A stretch of DNA of 20,408 nucleotides from Pseudomonadota bacterium (GCA_023390395.1 JAEWCY010000092.1:1-20408); one strand, 5' to 3'; positions 7,281 through 14,647 are shown, counted from the first letter of the stretch. Made by a program: numbers and translations. The notes: generated from the letters alone by a model not told the origin.

Positions 7281-8198
7281 TCATTGGCCCAGCCCAAGCT
7301 CCCGCAGCAGGGCCCTGTCGTCGGCCCAGTCCGGCTTGACCTTGACCCACAATTCCAGAAAGACCTTGGACCCGAGCATCTCCTCGATCTCGATCCGGGC
7401 CTTCTGGCCGATGTCTTTTATGCGTTCGCCGCCCTTGCCGATGACCATGGGCTTGTGGCTCTCGCGGGCGACCAGGATGGAGCACTGGATTTTCGTCAGT
7501 CCCGGCCGGGACTTCTCGTCCCAGTTCTCCACGGTCACGGCCGTGGAGTAGGGCAGTTCCTCGCCGAGGGCCAAAAAGAGCTTCTCGCGCACGATCTCCC
7601 CGGCCAGAAAGCGCACCGGCGCGGTGGAGACCTCGTCCGGGTCGAACTGGTGCGGCCCCTCGGGCAGGCGGGCGACGATGCCGGACAACAATTCTTCGAC
7701 GCCCTTGCCCGTCAAGGCGCTGACGGGGAAGAGTTCGGCCCCGGGCAACGCCTCGCCCACGGCGGCCAGCACCGGCAGCAGCCGGGCTTTTTCCTTGACG
7801 AGGTCGCATTTGTTGAGCGCCGCCAGAACCGGGACGTCCCCGGCGGACACGGCCTTGGCGATGGGGCGCAGTTCCGGGACGATCCCCTCGGGCCGGCGCA
7901 CGAACTGGGCCGCGTCGAGCAGCACCAGCACCAGGTCGGCCTGGGCCAGGGCGGCGTAGGCGCTGCGCAGCAAAAGCGGGGCGATGCCGCGTTTCTGACG
8001 GTGCAGGCCCGGGGTGTCCAGGAACACGATCTGGGCGTCGCCTTCGGTCAGGATGCCGCTGATGCTGTTGCGCGTGGTCTGCGGCTTGGGGGAAACGATG
8101 GAAACCTTCTGGCCGATCAGGCGGTTGAGCAGTGTGGACTTGCCGGCGTTGGTGGGGCCGAGCATGACCACGCGGCCGAAACGTTGGACGTGCTCCAA
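7281..8198 (-). CDS. era: GTPase Era
   Basis: Era is an essential GTPase that binds the 3' end of 16S rRNA and assists 30S subunit maturation. The 305-residue product has the whole G domain: G-P-T-N-A-G-K-S (residues 14-21), the switch I Thr in Q-T-T-R (40-43), D-T-P-G (61-64) and N-K-C-D (129-132). A C-terminal KH domain has G-K-G-G-E-R-I-K near 253 for RNA binding. The length is standard. The start codon is TTG at 8198, supported by GGAG 6 bases upstream. It is the first gene of a minus-strand run leading through yggS into the flagellar genes, and is divergent from topA across a 146-base spacer. Confidence 0.97.
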   Translation of the reverse strand: MEHVQRFGRVVMLGPTNAGKSTLLNRLIGQKVSIVSPKPQTTRNSISGILTEGDAQIVFLDTPGLHRQKRGIAPLLLRSAYAALAQADLVLVLLDAAQFVRRPEGIVPELRPIAKAVSAGDVPVLAALNKCDLVKEKARLLPVLAAVGEALPGAELFPVSALTGKGVEELLSGIVARLPEGPHQFDPDEVSTAPVRFLAGEIVREKLFLALGEELPYSTAVTVENWDEKSRPGLTKIQCSILVARESHKPMVIGKGGERIKDIGQKARIEIEEMLGSKVFLELWVKVKPDWADDRALLRELGLGQ

Positions 8199-8306
8199 GG
8201 GCGTCTCCGGTGCGGCCGACGGGGCGGCCGCGTTTTTATTTCTTAAAAAGTCAAACGGAAAATGCGGAAATCAAGGAGTAGCCCGGGGCCGGGCAAACGG
8301 CAACCC

Positions 8307-8335
8307 TTGCCTTGGCCCCTTGGGGTGGCTATAGC
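8307..8335 (+). promoter_or_regulatory. Candidate topA promoter adjacent to the start codon
   Basis: TTGCCT (8307-8312) lies 17 bases before TATAGC (8330-8335). The expected transcription start falls at about 8342-8345, on top of the topA ATG at 8345, which itself has no Shine-Dalgarno sequence. Each box matches the sigma-70 consensus at four of six positions. An AT-rich patch at about 8231-8275 further upstream may serve either divergent gene. Confidence 0.35.
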
Positions 8336-8344
8336 ACGCCTGCC

Positions 8345-10609
8345 ATGGGAAAGGACCTCATCATCGTCGAGTCGCCGGCCAAGGTGAAAACCATCAAGAA
8401 GTTCCTCGGCAACGCCTACGCCGTGGAAGCCTCGGTGGGCCACGTGCGCGATCTGCCCCAGAAAAAGCTCGGGGTGGACGAAAAGGAAGATTTCGCGCCG
8501 CAATACCAGATCATACCGGGCAAGCAGAAGGTGGTGTCCAAGCTCAAGGACGCCGCCGCCTCCGCTGCGACCATCTATCTCGCACCGGACCCCGACCGCG
8601 AGGGCGAGGCCATCGCCTGGCACGTGGCCGAGATTTTAAAGGACGCGGACAAACCCATCCACCGCATCCAGTTCAACGAGATCACGGCCAAGGCCGTGCG
8701 CGAGGCCCTGGCCCATCCCCGCGACATCAACGAGAAGCTTTTCCTCTCCCAGCAGGCCCGGCGCATCCTGGACCGGCTGGTGGGCTACAAGGTGTCGCCG
8801 ATCCTGTGGCAGAAGGTCAAAAGCGGCATCTCGGCCGGCCGCGTCCAGTCCGTGGCCCTGCGCCTGGTGGTGGACCGCGAGAAGGAGCGCCGGGCCTTCG
8901 TGGCCGTGGAGTACTGGAACTTCAAGGCCCGCCTGGCCGCCGACGTCCCGCCCGAGTTCGAGGCGGAGCTGGTCAAGTTCAAGGGCAAGAAGCTCGAGAT
9001 CGGCAGCGCCGAGGAAGCGGCCGCGGCCGAGGCGGCCATCGCCGGCAACCCCTTCGTGGTGGCCGAGGTGGCGGAAAAGGAGCGCAAGAAGTCCCCGCCG
9101 CCGCCGTTTATCACCTCGACCCTGCAGCAGGCGGCCAACCAGCGCCTGGGGTACTCCGCCAAGCGCACCATGGGTGCGGCCCAGAAGCTCTACGAGGGCC
9201 TGGAGCTCGGCGACCGGGGCACGGTGGCGCTTATCACCTACATGCGCACCGACTCCACCCGCATCGCCGACGAGGCCCGCGACGCGGCCCGGGAATTCAT
9301 CGTCGGCACCCTCGGTCCGGACTACTACCCGGAAAAGGCCCGGCACTTCCGCGCCAAGGCCGGAGCCCAGGACGCCCACGAAGCCATCCGGCCGGTGGAC
9401 GTGAACCTCACCCCGGCCGACGTCAAGGCCCTTTTGCCCAAGGACCTCTTTTCGCTTTACAAGCTCATCTGGGAACGCTTCGTGGCCTCTCAGATGCGCG
9501 AGGCCCGGTTCTGGGACACCACGGCCGACATCGCGGCCGGGCCCGGGCTGTTCCGGTCCAAGGGCCAGCGGCTCATCTTCCCCGGCTACCTCAAGGTCTA
9601 CGGCCAGGAGGCCGGAGACGAGGCCAAGTCCCTGCCGCCCCTGGCCAAGGACCAGGAACTCAAGCTCCTGGAGCTCAAAAAGGAGCAGAAGTTCACCCAG
9701 CCGCCGCCGCGCTACACCGAAGCCTCGCTCGTGCGCGAGCTGGAGGAGAAGGGCATCGGCCGGCCCTCGACCTACGCGGCCATCATTTCCACCCTGCTCG
9801 ACCGCGACTACGCCCGGCTCGAGGACAAGCACTTCGTGCCCTCCGAGCTCGGCGAGACGGTGTCGGACCTGCTGGCCGAGCACTTCGTCAAGATCATGGA
9901 CGTGGGCTTCACGGCCGGCATGGAAGAGGCCCTCGACGCCGTGGCCGAGGGCCGGGGCGACTGGGTGGGGCTGCTGCGGGACTTCACCGGCGACTTCTAC
10001 CCGACCCTGGCCAAGGCGGCCAAGGACATGGCCAAGGTCAAGGCCGGCAAGGAAACGGACGTGGCCTGCGAGCTGTGCGGCAAGCCCATGGTCATCCGCT
10101 TCGGCAAGGCCGGCGAGTTTCTGGGCTGCTCGGGCTATCCGGACTGCAAGAACACCAAGGAGTTCGACCGGGCCCCGGACGGCGCGGTGGTGCCCCGGGA
10201 GCGCAAGCCCGAGGAGACGGTCTCGGTCGGCGTCTGCCCCCAGTGCGGCAAGGATTTGGCGCTCAAAAAATCGCGCACCGGCAGCCGGTTCATCGCCTGC
10301 ACCGGCTGGCCCGAGTGCAAGTTCACCAAGCCCTTCTCCACGGGCGTGGCTTGCCCGCGCGAGGGCTGCACCGGCACGCTGGTGGAGAAAAGCTCCAAGC
10401 GCGGCAAGGTGTTCTATGCCTGCGACGCCTATCCCCAGTGCGATTTCGCCCTGTGGGACTGGCCCGTGCCCGAGCCCTGTCCGGTCTGCGGCTCCAAGGT
10501 GCTCGTGCGCAAGAAGACCCGGGCCGGCGAGGTCATCGCCTGTCCCAACCGTTCCTGCCGCTACACGCGCCCCGTGGGCGGGGCCAAGGACGAAAAGGAC
10601 GAAGGGTAG
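8345..10609 (+). CDS. topA: DNA topoisomerase I (type IA)
   Basis: TopA relaxes negative supercoils by cutting one strand through a 5'-phosphotyrosine. The 754-residue product starts with the TOPRIM domain (Glu9 in I-I-V-E-S-P-A-K, then D82-P-D-R-E-G-E for Mg2+). The active-site Tyr is Tyr299 in I-T-Y-M-R-T-D-S-T-R, and the H-E-A-I-R-P motif lies about 50 residues later. The C-terminus (about 573-748) has four Cys4 zinc-ribbon repeats, the last being C-P-V-C-G...C-P-N-R-S-C. The ATG at 8345 begins the conserved N-terminus; a TTG 33 bases earlier would add a non-conserved extension. No ribosome-binding site is visible. It is a monocistronic-looking gene, convergent with the small exported genes that follow. 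Confidence 0.98.
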   Translation: MGKDLIIVESPAKVKTIKKFLGNAYAVEASVGHVRDLPQKKLGVDEKEDFAPQYQIIPGKQKVVSKLKDAAASAATIYLAPDPDREGEAIAWHVAEILKDADKPIHRIQFNEITAKAVREALAHPRDINEKLFLSQQARRILDRLVGYKVSPILWQKVKSGISAGRVQSVALRLVVDREKERRAFVAVEYWNFKARLAADVPPEFEAELVKFKGKKLEIGSAEEAAAAEAAIAGNPFVVAEVAEKERKKSPPPPFITSTLQQAANQRLGYSAKRTMGAAQKLYEGLELGDRGTVALITYMRTDSTRIADEARDAAREFIVGTLGPDYYPEKARHFRAKAGAQDAHEAIRPVDVNLTPADVKALLPKDLFSLYKLIWERFVASQMREARFWDTTADIAAGPGLFRSKGQRLIFPGYLKVYGQEAGDEAKSLPPLAKDQELKLLELKKEQKFTQPPPRYTEASLVRELEEKGIGRPSTYAAIISTLLDRDYARLEDKHFVPSELGETVSDLLAEHFVKIMDVGFTAGMEEALDAVAEGRGDWVGLLRDFTGDFYPTLAKAAKDMAKVKAGKETDVACELCGKPMVIRFGKAGEFLGCSGYPDCKNTKEFDRAPDGAVVPRERKPEETVSVGVCPQCGKDLALKKSRTGSRFIACTGWPECKFTKPFSTGVACPREGCTGTLVEKSSKRGKVFYACDAYPQCDFALWDWPVPEPCPVCGSKVLVRKKTRAGEVIACPNRSCRYTRPVGGAKDEKDEG

Positions 10610-10645
10610 GGGGAGCGCCGGCGGCCGGCAAAGGTCTCCCTTGGC

Positions 10646-10660
10646 GCGCCCGCCGGGCGC
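10646..10660. other. GC hairpin downstream of topA
   Basis: GCGCCC and GGGCGC form a perfect 6-bp stem with a 3-base loop, 37 bases after the topA stop. No T-run follows on either strand, so it is at best a weak or 3'-end-stabilising structure. Confidence 0.3.
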
Positions 10661-10710
10661 ATTCCGGGAAAGCGTCCCGTCCCGCCGTTTCGAGGGAAGG
10701 CCGTCCCCGC

Positions 10711-10725
10711 CGCAAGGGCCTTGCG
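10711..10725. other. Second hairpin in the convergent spacer after topA
   Basis: A 15-base near-palindrome, CGCAAGG-G-CCTTGCG, forms a short stem-loop between the ends of topA and the convergent small exported gene. There is no U-tract. Together with the hairpin at 10646 it is the only structure I see in the 160-base spacer. Confidence 0.3.
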
Positions 10726-10771
10726 CCCTGGCCCCGACCCGTGGGCGGGCCAGAGCGAGCGGGGCGGCGGA

Positions 10772-11191
10772 TCAGTTCTGGAAGTAGGCCACCACGGCGT
10801 CGCGCGTGGCCTTGGACAAAAGCTTCAGGCGCAGGAAGACGTCGGGGTGGTTCTGGAACACCCCGGCCAGGAACAGGAAACGCGGGTCGTTCATCTTGTC
10901 CGCGCCCTTGAGTCCCCCCTGCAGGGCGTTTTGCACCGTGGCCTCGAAGTCGTAGCCCGCCTTCTTGAGGGTGGAAGCGTAGAGGACGCAGGCGCGCTCC
11001 TCGTACTCCTTGCCGGAGATCTCCTCGGGCAGGGCGCGCTTTCCTTCCTCCACCTGCTTGAAATAATTGTACACGTTCTGCCTGTTGAAGGGCAGGCTGC
11101 GCGCCGTTTCAGCGGCCATGGCGCTTGTTGCGGCCCAAAGCGTGGCCACGGCCAGGAGCAGGGCCAGGCCGAGCAGGGCGCGCCGGCTCAT
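10772..11191 (-). CDS. Small exported protein of unknown function
   Basis: The 139-residue product begins with a clear signal peptide: a basic start, a Leu/Ala-rich core at about 5-20, and A-M-A followed by A near residue 27. The mature part is about 110 residues, mostly helical in appearance, with no membrane segment and a single Cys, in A-C-V-L-Y. I do not recognise the family. Its ATG overlaps the TGA of the preceding exported-protein gene in an ATGA arrangement, so the two are translationally coupled and probably act together in the periplasm. The alternative reading, a 318-codon open frame extending upstream, overlaps the preceding gene and is a shadow. Confidence 0.8.
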   Translation of the reverse strand: MSRRALLGLALLLAVATLWAATSAMAAETARSLPFNRQNVYNYFKQVEEGKRALPEEISGKEYEERACVLYASTLKKAGYDFEATVQNALQGGLKGADKMNDPRFLFLAGVFQNHPDVFLRLKLLSKATRDAVVAYFQN

Positions 11192-11760
11192 TGCGGGGCC
11201 GTCCCGCCCGGGCCGGAGCAGGGCGCGTACAACGGCTGGTAGAAGTAGCTCAGGGTGCCGGCGTCCTTCTCCCTGGAAAATTCCATGCGGATGAGCACGT
11301 TGCCGATGGGCCAGCCCAGGTCGTCCGGGCGCTGCTCCACCTGGACCGGCTCGGTGTACTTGGCGGACAGGAACTTGCGGATGGCGTCGTAGGCCTTGCG
11401 GCCCTTGTATTCCACCATCACGGCCGAAAACTTGTCCTGGCAGAAGCCGTAGACCACGTTGCTCAAAAAGGCGTCGCCGATGCGGTAGACCACGCCCTCC
11501 ACCGTGGCGTAGGCGGCCTGGCCGTCCTTTTCCACCACCGTGAGGTCGGGCACGGCGGACATGGGCGTGCCCCATTTGGTGCCGTGGAAGGCGTTGGGCT
11601 CCTTGATGACCTTGCCCGGCGTCTCCACGGTCTCGTGGGGCGTGGTCGCGGGTTCGGCCTTCTTGGCGGGCGGATGCTTGGTCTGGGAGGACTTGGCCGC
11701 GGCCGGGCCGCAGGCGAGCAGGCAGCACAGGGCGGCCAGGACGAGGCAGCGTGTTTTCAT
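11188..11760 (-). CDS. Exported protein or lipoprotein of unknown function
   Basis: The 190-residue product has an N-terminal signal sequence. L-L-A-C-G at residues 14-18 could be a lipobox with lipidated Cys17. Cleavage by signal peptidase I after A-A-A near 22 is the alternative. A Lys/Pro/Thr-rich linker follows to about residue 55, then a domain of about 120 residues opening with F-H-G-T-K-W-G-T and containing Y-R-I-G, V-Y-G-F-C-Q-D-K-F, and near the end L-S-Y-F-Y-Q-P-L. I do not recognise the family. It overlaps the next exported gene by four bases and follows the 65-residue gene by 23. No good Shine-Dalgarno sequence precedes the ATG. Confidence 0.8.
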   Translation of the reverse strand: MKTRCLVLAALCCLLACGPAAAKSSQTKHPPAKKAEPATTPHETVETPGKVIKEPNAFHGTKWGTPMSAVPDLTVVEKDGQAAYATVEGVVYRIGDAFLSNVVYGFCQDKFSAVMVEYKGRKAYDAIRKFLSAKYTEPVQVEQRPDDLGWPIGNVLIRMEFSREKDAGTLSYFYQPLYAPCSGPGGTAPQ

Positions 11761-11783
11761 GGGCGGATCGGATTGGGGGTGTT

Positions 11784-11981
11784 TCAGGCCGAAGCGGAAA
11801 GGATCATGCCCCGCAGGGTCACGGCCATGATGTCGCTTTGCACGCTGCGGCCGCTGGACAGGAAGTGGGCCAGTTCCTCGCGCCGCCGGTCGCCGGCCAG
11901 GGACATGTATTCGAGGATCATGCTATTGATCGCGGACCCCGTCAGCGGGGTGATGGTCAGGCCTTCATTGGACGAGGACAT
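11784..11981 (-). CDS. Small 65-residue protein of unknown function
   Basis: This short gene encodes 65 residues without a signal peptide or membrane helix. It starts with a Ser/Asn-rich stretch, then a probable helix around M-I-L-E-Y-M-S-L-A near 22, a charged D-R-R-R-E-E-L-A segment near 31, and a hydrophobic C-terminal helix. An AAAGGGAG ribosome-binding site lies about 9 bases before the ATG, and it is followed closely by two exported-protein genes. A longer open frame of 444 codons covers it but is antisense-like nonsense across the HDOD gene, so the small gene is the believable one. Function is unknown. Confidence 0.65.
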   Translation of the reverse strand: MSSSNEGLTITPLTGSAINSMILEYMSLAGDRRREELAHFLSSGRSVQSDIMAVTLRGMILSASA

Positions 11982-12004
11982 GGCGCGTCGCTCCCTTTTC
12001 CCGT

Positions 12005-12033
12005 GTAGTATCTCCCCGCCGTGGGATTGGCAA
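12005..12033 (-). promoter_or_regulatory. Weak candidate promoter for the three small genes
   Basis: On the minus strand TTGCCA (+ strand 12028-12033) lies 17 bases before TACTAC (+ strand 12005-12010), in the 71-base gap between the HDOD gene and the 65-residue gene. The -35 matches five of six consensus bases, the -10 only three. If real, the small genes can be expressed without the HDOD gene. Confidence 0.25.
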
Positions 12034-12052
12034 GGGAGGCAGGCGCCGACGT

Positions 12053-13090
12053 TCATGGCGCGACCAGGGCGGTCATGGAGGCCAGGCCGTCGGTCAGGAT
12101 TTCCCAGAAGGTTTCGGGGTCCGCCTCGGTCAGGTTGAAAAGGGGCAGCACGCGCTCGTCCAGGCGGGGAAACCCGCCCGCGGGCAAAACACGCACGCCC
12201 AGGGCGTTGGCCATGAAGTCCGCGGCGTGGACCGCCGCGGTGATGGGGTTCTCCGGGCAAAGCCCGGGGTCGTGGTGGGCGGCCACGGCCTGGCACAGGG
12301 TGTCGGGCAGCCGCCATTTGACGGCGATGCGGCCGCCAAGGGCCGCGTGGTCGAAACCGAGCTCCAAGCGTTCGGCCGCGTCCATGGGCAGTTTGCGGCC
12401 GACCGTGCGGCCAAGCGCCGCCCCGGACAGCCCCGGCTCGGCCACGGCCAGCATGAGTCGGCCCATGTCGTGGAGCAGGCCGGCCACGAAATAGCGTTCC
12501 CCACCGCGCTCGCCCACGCGCTCGGCCAAGGCCCTGGCGAGCAGGCCCACGGCCACGGCGTGCCGCCAGAAATCGTCCATGGACAGGAGTTCCGGCTTGG
12601 GCGTCTTGTCGAAGGCCCGGGCCAGCATGGAGCTGGCGGCCATGGTCTCGATCTCCCCGAGCCCGATGACGGCCACGGCCCGGGTGACGGTCTCCACCCT
12701 GGCCGAGGGGCTGAAAAGGGGGCTGTTGGCCAGGCGCAGGACATAGGCGGCCAGGGCCGGATCGCGGGAGATGGCCGCGGCCACGTCCGCGTCGGTGCTC
12801 ATGGGGTTTTGCGTGACGCGCCGCAGGGCCAGGTAGGCCTCGGGCAGGGGCGGCGGATTGATGTCCGCCAGGGAAAGCGGCGCGGCGAAGAACTGGTCCT
12901 CTTCGGCCGGCGGCAGGGGAGCGCACGGCGTCATCCCGGGCTGCCGGGGTTCGCCGAAGGCCAGGAACCGGGCGGCGAAGGCGACGCCGGGCGAAGCCTC
13001 GCCGGCGGCCCCCGTGTTGCCTTTGTTCGTGGGCGGAGGCGGGATGACGGACATGGCGCGGCCTGCTCCCTGGGTAACGACTTTTTCCAT
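12053..13090 (-). CDS. HDOD domain signalling protein
   Basis: HDOD domains are HD-like output domains found in bacterial signalling proteins, usually without proven phosphohydrolase activity. Here a Pro/Ala-rich N-terminus of roughly 90 residues precedes the domain. Typical HDOD features are L-P-E-A-Y-L-A-L-R-R, Y-V-L-R-L-A-N-S-P-L-F-S, A-V-A-V-I-G-L-G-E-I-E, G-L-L-H-D-M-G-R-L near the middle, and A-A-H-H-D-P-G. The H-D pair is retained, which is not always so in this family. The start is uncertain. ATG 13090 gives 345 residues with weak ribosome-binding potential; ATG 13054 gives 333 residues with AGGGAG about 11 bases upstream. It leads into a small protein and two exported proteins and is divergent from the CBS gene. 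Confidence 0.88.
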   Translation of the reverse strand: MEKVVTQGAGRAMSVIPPPPTNKGNTGAAGEASPGVAFAARFLAFGEPRQPGMTPCAPLPPAEEDQFFAAPLSLADINPPPLPEAYLALRRVTQNPMSTDADVAAAISRDPALAAYVLRLANSPLFSPSARVETVTRAVAVIGLGEIETMAASSMLARAFDKTPKPELLSMDDFWRHAVAVGLLARALAERVGERGGERYFVAGLLHDMGRLMLAVAEPGLSGAALGRTVGRKLPMDAAERLELGFDHAALGGRIAVKWRLPDTLCQAVAAHHDPGLCPENPITAAVHAADFMANALGVRVLPAGGFPRLDERVLPLFNLTEADPETFWEILTDGLASMTALVAP

Positions 13091-13151
13091 GCCTAGCCCA
13101 TTTCGCCCTGACCGGCAAGAAGCGGAGAAGCTATGGATTCCATCGGATTCC

Positions 13152-13179
13152 TTGACATTCCGTACGCGCCGGATAAAGA
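13152..13179 (+). promoter_or_regulatory. Sigma-70-type promoter of the CBS-domain gene
   Basis: A perfect TTGACA (13152-13157) is separated by 16 bases from TAAAGA (13174-13179). The expected start site is near 13186, giving a leader of about 24 nucleotides before the ATG at 13210. It lies in the 119-base spacer shared with the divergent HDOD gene. Confidence 0.55.
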
Positions 13180-13209
13180 AATGGTACACGCGACAATTCG
13201 GGAACGCCC

Positions 13210-13977
13210 ATGTTCAAGCAAAGGGTCGGCGAACTGGCCGCAAGGCCCCACATCGTCGCCGCGGACGCCACGGTGACCCAGGCCGCCGTCATGATGGCCC
13301 GCGAGGGCATCAGTTGCCTGGCGGCGGTGCGTGGGGCCAGGGTGGTGGGGTTCCTGACGGAGTCGGCCCTTGTCCGCCACCTCGGCGTGGACCTCGATCC
13401 CGACACTTCCATCCAGGATCTTCTCGTGCGCCCTTCGGGCGGCGTTTCCCGCGACATGACCGTGCAGGAGGCGGTCCGGGTCATGCTGGACCGGCGGGAA
13501 CGCCACCTGCCCGTGATGGACCACGGCGGCTCCATGCTGGGCCTGGTCACGGAAAAGGAACTGGTGGACGCCCTGGCCGTGGACTTCATGGTGGAAAGCG
13601 CCGTGTGCAGCGACATCATGCGCGCCGACCCCCTGACCCTCGCGCCGGAGAGCCCCGTGCGCGACGCCCTGGACCTCATGCGGTCCAAGGGCGGAAGCTG
13701 TGTCCTGGCCGTGGCCGAGGGCCGGCCCGTGGGCATCTTCAGCGAGCGCGACGCCACCTCCAAGATCATGGGTCGGCCCGAACGCCTGCAAGAGCCGCTG
13801 GCGGCGCACATGAACGCGCCGGTCATCAGCGTGCCCCAGGAAGGCATGGTCTACAAGGTCATCCTCTTCATGCGCCAGAAGGGCGTGCGCCGGGTGGCCG
13901 TGGTGGCCAGGGACGGTTCCCTGGCCGGCCTGCTCTCCCAGCACGACATCCTGACCTACGCCCGCCGCATGGGCTAA
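13210..13977 (+). CDS. Protein of four CBS domains
   Basis: The 255-residue product consists of four CBS motifs, at about 1-58, 69-121, 128-185 and 194-253, that is, two Bateman modules and nothing else. Each repeat shows the V-x-x-A-x-x-x-M ... V-V-D/G-x-x-G ... E-x-D-L/A pattern, for example L-G-L-V-T-E-K-E-L near 115 and V-G-I-F-S-E-R-D-A near 176. CBS modules bind adenine nucleotides or other adenosyl ligands and usually regulate an attached or partner protein. With no effector domain present, it is probably a free sensor or adaptor. The partner is unknown. It is divergent from the HDOD gene and preceded by its own promoter. Confidence 0.92.
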   Translation: MFKQRVGELAARPHIVAADATVTQAAVMMAREGISCLAAVRGARVVGFLTESALVRHLGVDLDPDTSIQDLLVRPSGGVSRDMTVQEAVRVMLDRRERHLPVMDHGGSMLGLVTEKELVDALAVDFMVESAVCSDIMRADPLTLAPESPVRDALDLMRSKGGSCVLAVAEGRPVGIFSERDATSKIMGRPERLQEPLAAHMNAPVISVPQEGMVYKVILFMRQKGVRRVAVVARDGSLAGLLSQHDILTYARRMG

Positions 13978-14012
13978 GCCCGGCCGGCGCGGCCCGCCCC
14001 CCCCTCAATCGA

Positions 14013-14032
14013 CCTGACGCCGGCGCGTCAGG
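14013..14032. terminator. Palindromic hairpin between convergent genes
   Basis: CCTGACGC and GCGTCAGG form a perfect 8-bp stem around a CGGC loop, 36 bases after the CBS stop. The stem includes the isochorismatase-family stop codon (14028-14030). It is placed as a bidirectional 3'-end structure would be, but neither strand has a U-tract, so intrinsic termination would be inefficient. Confidence 0.4.
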
Positions 14033-14600
14033 ACTCCGACACGACGGCCTCCGCCGGGACCACCCGGGCGTAGACCGCGGCCAGGGCGGCCAGGAAGGCG
14101 GCCTGGACGTCGGCCGCGGCCACGGTCCGGCCTTCGAAAGCCAGGTCGCGCGCGGCGCAGGCGTCGGCCGCCACCGTGACCGCGTAGCCCAGGTCGAAGG
14201 CGGCCCGCACCGTGGCGTCCACGCACATGTGGGTCATCATGCCGCACACGACCAGCCGCTTGGCCCCCCGGGCCGCGAGCTGCGCGCCGAGCGCCGTGTC
14301 GCGGAAGCTGTTGGGGAAGGCCTTGGTCACCACGGCCTCGCCGGGCCGCGGCGCGACGCAGGCCGCGATGTCCGCGCCGGGCGTGCCGGGCAAAAAAAAC
14401 GTCGCGTCCGGGCGGGCGGATTCGTGACGCACGTGCACGATCCCGGCCCCGGCCCGGCGGAAACGCTCCAGCACCAGGGCGGCCTTGCCGCCGGCCGCGA
14501 CCGCGCCGCAAAGCTCCATGGCTCCGCCGGGAAAATAGTCGTTTTGGATGTCCACCAGCACCAGCGCGGCGTCCGCCAAAGCGGCATGATTCTCGTCCAT
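14028..14600 (-). CDS. Isochorismatase-family cysteine hydrolase
   Basis: The 190-residue product shows the isochorismatase-fold catalytic triad: Asp17 in V-D-I-Q-N-D-Y-F, Lys93 in T-K-A-F-P-N-S-F, and Cys126 in G-M-M-T-H-M-C-V-D-A-T. The M-T-H-M-C-V-D-x-T-x-R-x-A-x-D-L-G-Y context is typical of the nicotinamidase-like / general cysteine-hydrolase branch, and several relatives hydrolyse small amides. The substrate cannot be assigned. The His/Asp metal site of true nicotinamidase is not evident. The ATG at 14600 follows a G-rich GGGGGGCGAG element; an upstream in-frame start would add an unconserved extension. It converges on the CBS gene and diverges from the Rrf2 gene. Confidence 0.9.
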   Translation of the reverse strand: MDENHAALADAALVLVDIQNDYFPGGAMELCGAVAAGGKAALVLERFRRAGAGIVHVRHESARPDATFFLPGTPGADIAACVAPRPGEAVVTKAFPNSFRDTALGAQLAARGAKRLVVCGMMTHMCVDATVRAAFDLGYAVTVAADACAARDLAFEGRTVAAADVQAAFLAALAAVYARVVPAEAVVSES

Positions 14601-14616
14601 CTCGCCCCCCCTGGTC

Positions 14617-14644
14617 CCGGATCGACGCGATCCGGTCTTTTTTT
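14617..14644 (+). terminator. Intrinsic terminator on the + strand between divergent genes
   Basis: CCGGATCG and CGATCCGG form a perfect 8-bp stem with a 3-base loop, followed by TC and seven T on the + strand. This is the best intrinsic terminator in the window. No + strand gene ends just before it: the nearest is the CBS gene at 13977, on the far side of the minus-strand isochorismatase-family gene. On the minus strand the A-run precedes the hairpin, so there it can act only as a leader structure. Confidence 0.75.
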
Positions 14645-14647
14645 CAC

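Noticed and set aside
5270..7339. Open frame of 689 codons on the + strand
   Set aside because: It is antisense to fliO, fliN, fliL and yggS, and its composition is that of a shadow frame.
8221..8275. AT-rich patch as an era promoter
   Set aside because: TTGATT and TTGACT occur on the minus strand, but no acceptable -10 lies at 16-18 bases, so I did not call a promoter.
8636..9883. Open frame of 415 codons opposite topA
   Set aside because: It is wholly antisense to a clear topA and its protein-like content comes from GC-rich codon bias.
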